From assembly GCA_002278935.1 (NCBI GenBank), contig NCJL01000003.1:124001-188000 (forward strand): a stretch of 64,000 bases of DNA, written 5' to 3'. The translations under genes were made by a program, and so were the position numbers. This DNA comes from Gallionellales bacterium 39-52-133 (GTDB taxonomy: Bacteria; Pseudomonadota; Gammaproteobacteria; Burkholderiales; Gallionellaceae). The notes beneath the pieces were generated by a model. The model was not told the origin of the DNA. It saw only the letters and a program-made list of their open reading frames with translations, and made no database searches. Each line of letters begins with the position of its first letter. Position 1 is the first letter of the stretch. Of the stretch, positions 16,778 through 25,518 are shown in pieces.

Positions 16778-17189
16778 GGTCTATATTACTTCTAAATAAG
16801 GCAGTAAAACTTTTATCCTTATGATATTGATCATAAGGAATTTCCCCCATGGTTTTTTCTAAAGCACAGGTACAAGCTTGCAGCTTTCTTTTAAGAAAGT
16901 CATGTGGAATGCTACTGTGATCTGCGGTTGCGCATGAATTGATCAGTGCATATTCTATGGCTACTGGGTAGCGTGCGTGGTGTATAGCGTTTTGTTCAGT
17001 GCTTAAAGTGATGGCTGTGCCAATAGTGACTACCGAGCCAAGAAAGAAGGCTTGGATGGTGGGCTTAATTGGAAGTTTATATTTTCTGTAAGCATGCCCT
17101 TTTAAGCTCGCTTTGCATTGACCGCAAACAATATCTCTTTCTTCTATCACATTGTTCTGTGTAGAGCATGATGGGCATTTTATTTGCAT
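16767..17189 (-). CDS. Zinc-ribbon single-TM protein with a cysteine-rich C-terminal domain
   Basis: 140 residues. An N-terminal zinc ribbon (CPSC near residue 4 and CGQC near residue 22) is followed by a basic stretch and one TM segment (about residues 46-63, IQAFFLGSVVTIGTAITL). An outer C-terminal domain of about 75 residues carries four more cysteines (NSC, CTC in KLQACTCALEKTM, and the final HCW). The topology suggests cytoplasmic zinc finger and periplasmic Cys domain. Codon use is A+T-rich like the HTH gene. It converges on the peptide gene and is likely part of the same accessory module. No named family recognised. Confidence 0.65.
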   Translation of the reverse strand: MQIKCPSCSTQNNVIEERDIVCGQCKASLKGHAYRKYKLPIKPTIQAFFLGSVVTIGTAITLSTEQNAIHHARYPVAIEYALINSCATADHSSIPHDFLKRKLQACTCALEKTMGEIPYDQYHKDKSFTALFRSNIDHCW

Positions 17190-17230
17190 GGTCGCTCCAT
17201 AAGGTAATGCTGGGTAATCTGAAAATTCAA

Positions 17231-17268
17231 GGGTGCGCCGTGCGTACCATGGTGCGTGAGACGCACCC
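17231..17268. repeat. Palindrome GGGTGCG...CGCACCC abutting the mfd stop
   Basis: A 38-bp imperfect palindrome centred on ACCATGGT; its last base is the final base of the mfd stop codon. A closely related perfect 40-bp palindrome lies at 56715-56754. It probably forms a hairpin at the 3' end of the mfd mRNA. Confidence 0.75.
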
Positions 17269-20200
17269 TACATTAATTCCTTGAAGAAATTCTTGATCGC
17301 CAGCACGCGCTGCGTCAGATCGCTGTATTTCAACTCTATCCGCAGCTTGTCCGGCCCGCTCAGTTTTACATGGCGTTTGCTCTGGATCATGGTGATGATC
17401 TTCATCGGGTCGATCGGCGGATTGGGCACGAACTGTATTGATATCGCATCGGCCGAGGCATCCAGTTTGATGATGCCCAGCGGCTTGGCCATGATGCGCA
17501 AACGGTGGCTGTCGAGCAGGGCGTGGGCGGGCACCGGCAGCAGGCCGAAGCGGTCTATCAGCTCCTGGTGCATGTCGTCGAGTTCATCCAGCGTGTTGCA
17601 GTTGGCCAGGCGTTTGTAGATCATCAGGCGCTGGTGGATGTCGCCGCAGTAATCGTTGGGTAGCAAGGCCGGGGTGTGCAGGTTGATTTCGGTAGTGACA
17701 CCCAAGGGGTGCGCCATGTCCGGCTCGTGGCCCTGGCGCAGCGAGGTGATGGCGGCGTTGAGCATGTCGGTGTAGAGGCTGAAACCAATTTCCTGCATCT
17801 CGCCGCTTTGCGACTCGCCCAGCACTTCGCCCGCACCGCGTATTTCCAGATCGTGCATCGCGAGGTAGAAGCCGCTGCCGAGTTGCTCCATCGCCTGAAT
17901 TGCTTCCAGGCGTTTCTTCGCCTGCGCGGTGAGGCCTTCCATACTGTCCACCAATAAATAAGCATAAGCCTGATGGTGCGAGCGCCCCACGCGGCCGCGC
18001 AGCTGGTGCATCTGCGCCAATCCAAAGCGGTCGGCGCGGTTCATGATGATGGTGTTGGCGGTGGGGATGTCGATGCCGGTTTCGATAATGGTGGTGCACA
18101 GCAGCACGTTAAAGCGCTGGTGGTAGAAGTCGCGCATCACCGCTTCCAGATCGCGCTCGCCCATCTGCCCGTGCGCCACACGGATGCGCGCCTCGGGCAG
18201 CAGCTCGGTGAGGCTCTCCAGTATATTCTGGATGGTGCTGACTTCGTTGTGCAGGAAATACACCTGACCCCCGCGCTTCAGCTCGCGCAGCACCGCCTCG
18301 CGAATCACGCCGCGGTCGTAATTGCTGACAAAGGTCTTGATCGACAAACGCCGCTGCGGCGCGGTGGCGATCACCGAGAAATCGCGCAGGCCTTCCAGCG
18401 ACATCGCCAGCGTGCGCGGTATCGGTGTTGCCGTTAAGGTGAGCACATCCACCTCGGAGCGCAGCGCTTTGAGGCGCTCCTTCTGCTGCACGCCAAAGCG
18501 GTGCTCCTCGTCGATAATCACCAGCCCGAGATTCTTGAAGTTAATGCCTTTTTGGATCAGCTTGTGCGTGCCGATGATAATGTCGAGCTTGCCGTCTTCC
18601 ATTTCCTGCAACGCCTGCGTCTGCTCCTTGGCCGACCTGAAACGAGAAAGCTCGGCAATCTTGATCGGCCAGTCGGCAAAGCGCGTGGAAAAATTCTGGA
18701 AGTGCTGCTCGGCCAGCAGCGTGGTGGGCACCAGTATCGCCACCTGCTTGCCATCCATCGCCGCGACAAACGCAGCGCGCAACGCGACTTCGGTTTTGCC
18801 AAAGCCCACGTCGCCGCAGATGAGCCTGTCCATAGGCTTGCCGGACTGCAGGTCGAGAATCACCGCCTCGATCGCGGCCGCCTGATCGGGTGTCTCCTCG
18901 AAACCAAAGCCTTCAGAAAACGCTTCGTAATCGTGATAGGTCAGCTTGAACTGGTGGCCCTTGCGCGTGGCGCGCTGCGCATACAGATTCAGCAACTCGG
19001 CAGCGGTGTCGCGCACCTGCTGCATCGCGCGGCGCTTGGCCTTGTCCCAGGTGCCGGTGCCCAGCTTGTGCAGCGGCGCGGTGTCGGCCGCACCGCCGCT
19101 GTAACGGCTGATCACATGCAGCTGCGACACCGGCACATACAGCTTGTCGCTGCCCGCATATTCCAGCAGCAGAAACTCGTTTTCGCCCTCGCCCAGATCC
19201 AGATTCACCAGCCCCTGATAACGCGCAATGCCGTGCTGCTCGTGCACCACCGGGTCGCCCGGCTTGAGCTCGGAAAGGTCGCGCAGCATGCCTTCCACAT
19301 TGCTTTTCTTCTGGCTGCGAGCCACACGGCTGCGCGCTTGCGCGGCATACAGCTCGCTTTCGGTTGCAATTGTAAGTCCTTGATTATATTGAATAAATCC
19401 GTTTGATAGCGTGGCCACGCCGAGCATGAATTTATCCTTGCTGGCAAGAAACTGCGCGTAGTCTTCGCACAGTGTCGGGCTCAGGTCATAGCTCTGCAAA
19501 TACCCTGCCATAATCTCGCGCCGCCCCAGACTATCGGCCAGCAGCAGCACGCGGCCCTCGTAATCGCGCAGGAAATTCGCAAACGCCTGGGTGGGGATTT
19601 CGGCGCGGCGGTTGACGGCGATATCGGGCAGGGCAGAGGTGGCGCAGGAGATTACGTTTTTTGCCAGGCTCTCCTCGACATTAGGCTGAGTCCGTTCGTG
19701 CTGAGCTTGTCGAAGCATGGACGGCGAATCAGAAGGCCCTTCGACGGGCCTGTCCTGAGCAACGTCGAAGGGCTCAGGGCGAACGGTTGAAGACCCTTCG
19801 ACAGGCTCAGGGCGAACGGTATTTGGCAGTATGTCAAACCTCGAAAACCCCTTCAACTTAATAAAGAAATCCTCCCCGCTCATAAACAATTCTTTAGGCT
19901 CCAGCAGCGGATGCTGCGGATCACCGCGCAGCAGGTTGTAGCGCGAGGCCGCATCCTTCGCAAACGTGATAATCGCTTCATCCACATCGTGGTGCAGGCA
20001 CACGGTGGTGTTCTTTGAAATATAGTCAAACAGCGTCGCGGTTTTTTCAAAAAACAGCGGCAGATAATATTCAATGCCGGATGGCGCAATGCGCTTGCTC
20101 ACATCCTTGTAAATGCGCGACTTGGAAGGGTCGCCCTCAAAGCGGTCGCGGAAGCTCTGGCGGAAGCGCGCCTGGCCTTTTTCATCCAGCGGAAACTCGC

Positions 20201-20822
20201 GCGCCGGCAGCAAGCGTATCTCCGGCACCGGGTACAGCGTGCGCTGCGTATCCACGTCAAAGGTCGCGATCTTGTCGATCTCGTCATCAAACAGATCAAT
20301 GCGGTAAGGCAGCACACTGCCCATCGGGAACAAATCAATCAGCCCGCCGCGCACGCAATATTCGCCGGGTATCAACACCTGCTGCACATGGGTGTAGCCC
20401 GCCAGCGTCATCTGCTCGCGCAGATCGTTAATCACCAGCGTCTCGCCTTGCTTCAAAAAGAAGGTGTAAGCGGCGAGGTATTCAACAGGGGGCAGCGGAT
20501 ACAGCGCCGTGGTAATCGGCACCACAATCACATCCACCGACTGGCTGCGGATATGGTGCAAAGTAGCCAGGCGCTCGGAGATCAAATCCTGATGCGGCGA
20601 AAAATGGTCGTAGGGCAGCGTTTCCCAGTCTGGCAGCAGATGGACTCTTAACTTGGGCGAAAAGAATGGAATCTCCTCCACCAGTCGCTGCGCTTCCAGC
20701 GCGCTTGCGGCAATCACCACCAGCGGCGAGTGTTTTTCAGCGTATTCGGCCAGGGCAAGGGCATCGGAAGAGCCGATCAGCTTGGTGTAGCGCGGGCGGG
20801 AATGGGAGGAATCGAGCAACAT
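17268..20822 (-). CDS. mfd: Transcription-repair coupling factor Mfd
   Basis: ATP-driven translocase that removes stalled RNA polymerase and recruits UvrA to lesions. It has 1184 residues against about 1150 in the family; the excess is an in-frame repeat insertion at about residues 334-379. Order: UvrB-homology N-terminal region, then a CarD-like RNA polymerase interaction domain (GDPVVHEQHGIARYQGL, about residue 520), a superfamily 2 motor with Walker A GDVGFGKTEVA and DEEH box IIDEEHRFG, motif TATPIPRT, motif VI QLRGRVGRS, and the C-terminal TRCF domain. Start ATG 20822. Single gene. The insertion sits between the UvrB-like region and the next domain, where a flexible loop may be tolerated. 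Confidence 0.97.
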   Translation of the reverse strand: MLLDSSHSRPRYTKLIGSSDALALAEYAEKHSPLVVIAASALEAQRLVEEIPFFSPKLRVHLLPDWETLPYDHFSPHQDLISERLATLHHIRSQSVDVIVVPITTALYPLPPVEYLAAYTFFLKQGETLVINDLREQMTLAGYTHVQQVLIPGEYCVRGGLIDLFPMGSVLPYRIDLFDDEIDKIATFDVDTQRTLYPVPEIRLLPAREFPLDEKGQARFRQSFRDRFEGDPSKSRIYKDVSKRIAPSGIEYYLPLFFEKTATLFDYISKNTTVCLHHDVDEAIITFAKDAASRYNLLRGDPQHPLLEPKELFMSGEDFFIKLKGFSRFDILPNTVRPEPVEGSSTVRPEPFDVAQDRPVEGPSDSPSMLRQAQHERTQPNVEESLAKNVISCATSALPDIAVNRRAEIPTQAFANFLRDYEGRVLLLADSLGRREIMAGYLQSYDLSPTLCEDYAQFLASKDKFMLGVATLSNGFIQYNQGLTIATESELYAAQARSRVARSQKKSNVEGMLRDLSELKPGDPVVHEQHGIARYQGLVNLDLGEGENEFLLLEYAGSDKLYVPVSQLHVISRYSGGAADTAPLHKLGTGTWDKAKRRAMQQVRDTAAELLNLYAQRATRKGHQFKLTYHDYEAFSEGFGFEETPDQAAAIEAVILDLQSGKPMDRLICGDVGFGKTEVALRAAFVAAMDGKQVAILVPTTLLAEQHFQNFSTRFADWPIKIAELSRFRSAKEQTQALQEMEDGKLDIIIGTHKLIQKGINFKNLGLVIIDEEHRFGVQQKERLKALRSEVDVLTLTATPIPRTLAMSLEGLRDFSVIATAPQRRLSIKTFVSNYDRGVIREAVLRELKRGGQVYFLHNEVSTIQNILESLTELLPEARIRVAHGQMGERDLEAVMRDFYHQRFNVLLCTTIIETGIDIPTANTIIMNRADRFGLAQMHQLRGRVGRSHHQAYAYLLVDSMEGLTAQAKKRLEAIQAMEQLGSGFYLAMHDLEIRGAGEVLGESQSGEMQEIGFSLYTDMLNAAITSLRQGHEPDMAHPLGVTTEINLHTPALLPNDYCGDIHQRLMIYKRLANCNTLDELDDMHQELIDRFGLLPVPAHALLDSHRLRIMAKPLGIIKLDASADAISIQFVPNPPIDPMKIITMIQSKRHVKLSGPDKLRIELKYSDLTQRVLAIKNFFKELM
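19688..19822 (-). repeat. In-frame RPEPVEG-coding repeat element inside mfd
   Basis: About 135 bp read in frame as two units of TVRPEPVEG/TVRPEPFDVAQDRPVEG followed by SMLRQAQHERTQ. The DNA core GTTCGCCCTGAGCCTGTCGA, with inverted copies of itself, recurs outside genes near 29782 and 35530 and in part near 41453. It is a dispersed palindromic repeat that stays open in this frame. Confidence 0.85.
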
Positions 20823-21341
20823 GGGTACGGACTAAAAGTGTGTAGCGGTAAAGCATGACATTGTACCCGCAAGGAGTACGCCGAGGGAGCCCGTTGCTGT
20901 GCAACGACCCTTACGCGGTAACTTGGGCGGAGGGTTTCTTATATGTCAGAAGCTGCAAATCCTTCCTGTCCTCCCTTTGCAAAGGGAGGAATTCCCTTCG
21001 GTCAAAGTCTCGCATATTCCCCACTTTGCAAAGGGGGTAAGGGGGATTTGTACATATTGAAGATGGAGTTATCAGAAATAAAATCCAGTATTAAAGTAAA
21101 AAAAATTGCCTTGTTTATGTGATGTTAATAAGCGCTACAACATTAGAACTTGCTACTCAGTACGGCAGGGTGGGCAAGTTTTCTGTCCGCTCTGCGATGA
21201 TGCTTGAAAGGTTGCTCGTAGCTCAGGTTAGCCTCAATGGCCGCAACACGAAAAAATACTATTCATAATAGAATTCAATAACTAATATTTATGATATATT
21301 ACAAGGAATTAATTAATTTAATTCTATTCACAAATTAACTC
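20823..21341. other. Intergenic gap with repeat remnants and yjjJ promoter region
   Basis: 519 bp with no gene. It contains inverted CTTTGCAAAGGGAGG/CCCTTTGCAAAGG-type repeats around 20970-21050, a fragment of the GGGTGGGCAAG repeat near 21165-21190, and an A+T-rich stretch from 21245 that should hold the promoter of the following kinase gene. Confidence 0.7.
21267..21328. promoter_or_regulatory. Inverted AATAGAATT/AATTCTATT sites upstream of the HipA-like gene
   Basis: AATAGAATT at 21267-21275 and AATTCTATT at 21320-21328 are exact reverse complements flanking TATGATATATT-type promoter sequence. The HTH-kinase encoded 14 bases later may bind them to repress itself. Confidence 0.45.
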
Positions 21342-22655
21342 ATGTTAAGCAAGAACGCCAGCCTTGTATACGGCATTTTAATCAGCGCAGGCCCGTGCAC
21401 GGTCAGCCAGCTCAAAACTCGCACCGGCCTCAGTCAACCGGTTTTGTCGCGCGCGTTAAACGAGATCGCGCAATACAGCGGGCGATTGTTCACGCACCGC
21501 CAGGGCCGCAGCATCGTGTATGCAATCAGTAAGGCAATCCGCTCCTTGCCGCATGTGCTACCGGTCTATCAAGTGGCGCGCACAGGCAGCGCGGCCGCAC
21601 TAGGTTCACTGATGGCGTTGGAAGGGCGCGGATATTTATTTGCAGAGGCGAGTGGCAGCAGCGAGTTATATGAAGGCCTGCCGTGGTTTCTGCAGGACAT
21701 GCGGCCACAGGGTTATATCGGGCGTGCGTTTCGCGATGCGTATGCGCCCGGCCTGGGTTTGGGCAACAACCTTGCCCAGTGGACGGATGACGATGTGATT
21801 TACGCACTGTCGCAATTTGGCGAGGATGCACCGGGCAATCTGCTGATAGGCGATCATGCCTTAAACCGTTTTCTCGCGCTGAAGGAAGCGCCTCCGCTTG
21901 GCGCGCAGCAATTACCCGCACATTATGACGCGCTGGCGGATGCCGCCGTGCGCGGTGGCGCGCCCGGCTCATCAGCCGGCGGCGAACATCCGAAATTTTT
22001 GCTGCGTGACGGAGAGCGCAATCTCATCGTCAAATTTTCCCCGCTGCTGGATGGCAGCGCAGCGGCAACACGCTGGAAAGACCTGCTGATTGCCGAGCAT
22101 CTTGCATTGCTGACGCTGGCAACATGCGGCATCGCCGTGCCGCCTGCGCGAATTATTCTGTCTGAAAAACGCTGCTACCTGGAATCAGAAAGATTCGACA
22201 GGATGGGGGCAAAAGGCCGGATTGCCACAGCCTCGTTTGAGGCGATCGACCACGCTTTTATAGGCGCACATCGTAACTGGAGCGAATCGGCGGTGAAACT
22301 GCACCAGCTTGGTTTCATCACGGCGGAGTGCGCAGCGCAAATCAAACTGGTGGAAGCTTTCGGGCGCTGCATCGCCAACACCGATATGCATTTTGGCAAC
22401 CTGTCATTTTTGTGGAATAGGACTGCTTCAACGCTTGGTTTTAACCTGGCCCCCATCTACGACATGTTACCCATGCTGTATGCACCGGAAAAAAGCGAGG
22501 TGGTTGAACGTATATTTGTTGCACCGCGAGAGGGGGAGAGTGCAATTGCGCAAGAAGCGGCGCGGCAGTTTTGGAATGAGTTGGCGGCACATCAGGATGT
22601 GTCGGCAGGATTTCGGCAGATCGCTGAGGCTAATTTCAATCTACTGGACAAGTAG
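21342..22655 (+). CDS. yjjJ: YjjJ-type HipA-family kinase with N-terminal HTH
   Basis: A 437-residue HipA-like serine/threonine kinase in which the DNA-binding antitoxin part is fused at the N terminus, as in E. coli YjjJ (about 440). Residues 1-65 form a winged HTH (VSQLKTRTGLSQPVLSRALNEI). The kinase part shows HPKFLLRD, a Lys-containing NLIVKFSP strand, the catalytic loop NTDMHFGNLSF and the metal-binding YDMLPM. It could phosphorylate a translation factor and cause growth arrest. There is no separate HipB gene beside it. The start ATG lacks a clear ribosome site. It stands at the upstream edge of the defence island. Confidence 0.88.
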   Translation: MLSKNASLVYGILISAGPCTVSQLKTRTGLSQPVLSRALNEIAQYSGRLFTHRQGRSIVYAISKAIRSLPHVLPVYQVARTGSAAALGSLMALEGRGYLFAEASGSSELYEGLPWFLQDMRPQGYIGRAFRDAYAPGLGLGNNLAQWTDDDVIYALSQFGEDAPGNLLIGDHALNRFLALKEAPPLGAQQLPAHYDALADAAVRGGAPGSSAGGEHPKFLLRDGERNLIVKFSPLLDGSAAATRWKDLLIAEHLALLTLATCGIAVPPARIILSEKRCYLESERFDRMGAKGRIATASFEAIDHAFIGAHRNWSESAVKLHQLGFITAECAAQIKLVEAFGRCIANTDMHFGNLSFLWNRTASTLGFNLAPIYDMLPMLYAPEKSEVVERIFVAPREGESAIAQEAARQFWNELAAHQDVSAGFRQIAEANFNLLDK

Positions 22656-22748
22656 CCCCACGCCCCGCTTGCGACGACCGCCAGGAGCACACGGCCGAAG
22701 TGAGAATAATGGCTTCACCCCCGCTTTACAACTAACAAGGAGATAAAC

Positions 22749-22904
22749 ATGAACATGACTATAACCCTCGCCCCGCTGGTTTCGCTGATCGCAGGCATTC
22801 TCATACTGGTTGTGCCGCGTATGCTGAATTACATCGTCGCCATTTATTTAATTGTTATTGGCCTGATCGGGCTGTTTGGCAGGAGCAATTTACATATCTG
22901 GTGA
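22749..22904 (+). CDS. DUF3096 small membrane protein
   Basis: A 51-residue protein starting at the ATG at 22749 with AAGGAG 8 bases upstream. The sequence reads LAPLVSLIAGILILVVPRML then NYIVAIYLIVIGLIGLFG: two hydrophobic helices joined by PRMLNY, the DUF3096 pattern. It is predicted to lie in the inner membrane. The family is common in proteobacteria and its role is unknown. It stands alone between the HipA-like kinase and Kiwa. Confidence 0.85.
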   Translation: MNMTITLAPLVSLIAGILILVVPRMLNYIVAIYLIVIGLIGLFGRSNLHIW

Positions 22905-23365
22905 GCGGGCTCTGATTGGACCATGACACAGAAAATGTCCGCATCCAGCGCCTGTGCAAATCAACGGGGTCGATATACAGCAGGGAAAATAACGGGGACG
23001 TTACCCTTTAAAATATGTTGCCATGAAAATAAAGGGCAGCATCCCTTTAAATAGCCATCGCCCCCACGCAACATCCATTACTCCCTAGCCCCGGCTGCGG
23101 CGAGAGGGTTAGGTTTGAATCTGTGGTGTGGATTTGTGTTGTGCCTGGGCAAGCGGAAATTCTTCGATCATCACTTTCAATATGGACTTTTCCACTGAAC
23201 TCCAATAGAGTTCAGGCACTTGCACATCCGCCACAAGTACATTGCACCGCAAGTACGGTGTAAGGCAAAGGGCGGGTTCCCCAGAATGAGGCTGGCGTAA
23301 GGATCGATTCCCGCACTGACGGGAAGCATCGCCAGCGGTAGGGCTTGTTCGACAAAGGGGAATAT
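22905..23365. other. Gap before Kiwa
   Basis: About 460 bp with no convincing gene. It holds short paired motifs (GGGGACGTTACCCTTTAA and GGGCAGCATCCCTTTAA) that resemble fragments of the dispersed repeat found at 31483-33982, and a small hairpin CACCG...CGGTG near 23247-23262. The base composition turns A+T-rich at its right end. Confidence 0.6.
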
Positions 23366-23947
23366 ATGCAGTTTAGATTGAGTTCCGCATTTTTGGTCTT
23401 CATCGGTTCATATCTACCTTTGGCAATCATCCTAGCCGTTCAGGATATTCCAATTGGGTGGTGGGATCAGTCATTCTGTGGCATGGATAATGCAGCAATA
23501 ACAGAATGTATTTTCATCCCATTTAAAAATCCAATACTTTCGTTAGTGTTTTTAGGCCTAACATTGGGATCGATGTTGTTAGCAAATTTAATCTTTAGAA
23601 AAATATCATTTCCATTTGATATAAATGTAATAACGGCCAAAGTGACTCCAAACGACATTATTAATTATGTATTTCCTTATGTTGTATCTTTCATGGGTAT
23701 TAGTTACAACGAACCTGAAAAGTTGCTTGGATTTTCTGTGTTCTTATTATGGATGTTTGCAATTACCTATAAGTCCGGGCAGATCATTATGAACCCGCTT
23801 CTATTAATGTTTGGTTGGCGTCTATATGAAGCAACAATTGTAATAAATGGTGTTACTAGGGAGGTGCGTGTTCTGAAACAGGGCTTGTTGGTTCCAGGCA
23901 AGCAAAAGGCGCAGACTATTCAAGACTTCTACATTGTGAGAGATTAA
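23366..23947 (+). CDS. kwaA: Kiwa defence protein KwaA (membrane sensor)
   Basis: A 193-residue membrane protein. The ATG at 23366 with GGGGA upstream is preferred to an in-frame TTG at 23345. Four hydrophobic segments lie at about residues 7-25, 50-70, 95-113 and 123-148, followed by a soluble C-terminal tail of about 40 residues. KwaA of the Kiwa anti-phage system is a four-TM inner-membrane protein reported to detect phage infection and act with KwaB. Identification rests on the topology and, above all, on the DUF4868/KwaB gene starting two bases after its stop. A+T-rich codons unlike the flanking genes suggest transfer. Confidence 0.8.
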   Translation: MQFRLSSAFLVFIGSYLPLAIILAVQDIPIGWWDQSFCGMDNAAITECIFIPFKNPILSLVFLGLTLGSMLLANLIFRKISFPFDINVITAKVTPNDIINYVFPYVVSFMGISYNEPEKLLGFSVFLLWMFAITYKSGQIIMNPLLLMFGWRLYEATIVINGVTREVRVLKQGLLVPGKQKAQTIQDFYIVRD

Positions 23948-23949
23948 TT

Positions 23950-24864
23950 ATGCCGACTTTATTCAATTCGTTACGAGCGTTCGACTACATCAATGCATCA
24001 GCGCACTTGTGGGTTTTTAAGAAAAGTATAGCTGATATAAAGTTTAAAGCTAATTATGTTCCTACTGATCAGTCTGTAACGAATGCCTTAAAGTCACTTA
24101 TTCAGGCTGAGATGGCACGGATAACAGAATTCTCTAGTTATACATATTTGTCGGAGACGAATGAAAATAGTTGTCTGACGACGCCTATGCAAGAAACCGA
24201 TTTCAAATTTCTAAAAACACAGGTAGATCGACCTGAAACCGAGTGTCATGTCCAGGGGATTAATAATTTGAAAGGAGCTGAAGGTTATTTAGTAAAATTT
24301 TCGAATAACGGAGAAACGATTTATGCGGTAAAGCGTTCAACTTCAACATGGAAGACATCTTATCCGAAGAGATTTATTAATGTGATTTTCGCAGATGGCG
24401 AACTTGCGGCGACTGAAGATAATGGATTTTCAATTGAACGAAATTTTGATTTTTTTTGTAACGATACTAAGTTGTTCATTGCGAATAAACGAGGTTTTGA
24501 ATCAGTAATGTCCTGCCGAACCGCGTATACGCAGGCCTTCTCAGGTTTGCAGGCAAATCCTCCATTTGCAGGATTGTTTACAAACATGGCGCCGTTAATT
24601 GATTATGTTGGTAATAATTCAATGCATTTGCGCCGTATGGCAGTCGTTGAGCAAAAAGGCTTGTATGAAAGCCCCAATTTTTTGGGAAACTTGAAACGCG
24701 TTAGTGATAATCGTGGCTGGGGTATTAATTTTGATGCGACCACTAATCAAATTGTTGCTTGTGATCAGACTGTGAAAGCTATTCTTCAGGTTTTATTGGA
24801 TCACCGACTAATGAGTGAGGTAACTGACTGTATTTATGATGTACCTGATGCGACACAGATTTAG
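23950..24864 (+). CDS. kwaB: Kiwa defence protein KwaB (DUF4868)
   Basis: A 304-residue soluble protein. The central region has the DUF4868 pattern: YLVKFSNNGETIYAVKRST, VIFADGEL, then FSIERNFDFFCNDTKLFIAN and KRGFESVMSCRTAYTQAF. KwaB is the DNA-associated effector of Kiwa that limits phage DNA replication and transcription; KwaA holds it at the membrane. It starts two bases after kwaA, so the two are coupled. The C-terminal 80 residues are helical. The family call is good; activity of this copy is untested. Confidence 0.85.
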   Translation: MPTLFNSLRAFDYINASAHLWVFKKSIADIKFKANYVPTDQSVTNALKSLIQAEMARITEFSSYTYLSETNENSCLTTPMQETDFKFLKTQVDRPETECHVQGINNLKGAEGYLVKFSNNGETIYAVKRSTSTWKTSYPKRFINVIFADGELAATEDNGFSIERNFDFFCNDTKLFIANKRGFESVMSCRTAYTQAFSGLQANPPFAGLFTNMAPLIDYVGNNSMHLRRMAVVEQKGLYESPNFLGNLKRVSDNRGWGINFDATTNQIVACDQTVKAILQVLLDHRLMSEVTDCIYDVPDATQI

Positions 24865-24936
24865 CATGGTTATGCAGTAGGGTTAATACATTTTGTGCCT
24901 ATTTATTTCTTTTAAATATTCAAGGAGTCATAATCC

Positions 24937-25518
24937 ATGGAAGTCAATATCGAAGAAATCAAAGGTAATTGGGATTTAGGCTACTCTCTTGATAAACAAA
25001 CGCTGAGTAGCACTCCTATTGGCCCCAATCAATGGGGGCATATGCAATTTGACACTGTACGCCCAGCGGCTGGTGAAGCACTATTTCAATTAAAATATCG
25101 TGATGATTTCACTCAAGCACTAATAATCGCCAATCAAATACATACTTCATTTTCTTCATACTTCAACAGTGTTGGCTTGGTGATTCCAATGCCGCCCTCT
25201 AAGCCAAGACTGCGACAGCCAGTTGTCGAAATAGCTAAAGAGCTAGCCCGGTTAATGAATAGGCCTTGTTATGAAAATATGCTTGTGAAAACTACAGTTA
25301 CGCCAGCAATGAAGGATATTGCATCAAGAGAGGAAAAGGTAAACATGTTAATTAGCGCATTTACTGTTGCTGACGTGCTTCCTAATGGCTTGTACAATGC
25401 ATTATTGGTTGATGATTTGTATGACACTGGCTCATCGCTTGAGGCGGCGACTCAAGTTTTGAGAGGTTACAATAAGATTCAACATATCTATGTTGTTACC
25501 GTTACTAGGAAAAGATAA
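24937..25518 (+). CDS. ComF-like phosphoribosyltransferase of a conflict module
   Basis: 193 residues. The PRPP-binding loop is plain: NALLVDDLYDTGSSLEAATQ (near residues 150-170). Other ComF-like features are VIPMPPSKPRLRQPVVEIA near 87 and the basic/acidic segment MKDIASREEKVNML before the AF strand. It lacks the zinc-ribbon N terminus of competence ComF; instead the first 60 residues form a strand-rich cap. AAGGAGT precedes the ATG. Its stop overlaps the next gene (TAATG). PRTases paired with SLOG proteins are predicted to make or use a modified nucleotide in phage or stress response; the exact chemistry is unknown. Confidence 0.8.
   Translation: MEVNIEEIKGNWDLGYSLDKQTLSSTPIGPNQWGHMQFDTVRPAAGEALFQLKYRDDFTQALIIANQIHTSFSSYFNSVGLVIPMPPSKPRLRQPVVEIAKELARLMNRPCYENMLVKTTVTPAMKDIASREEKVNMLISAFTVADVLPNGLYNALLVDDLYDTGSSLEAATQVLRGYNKIQHIYVVTVTRKR

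Noticed and set aside
21342..22655. Two-gene HipBA system
   Set aside because: No separate HipB gene is present; the HTH is fused to the kinase as in YjjJ.
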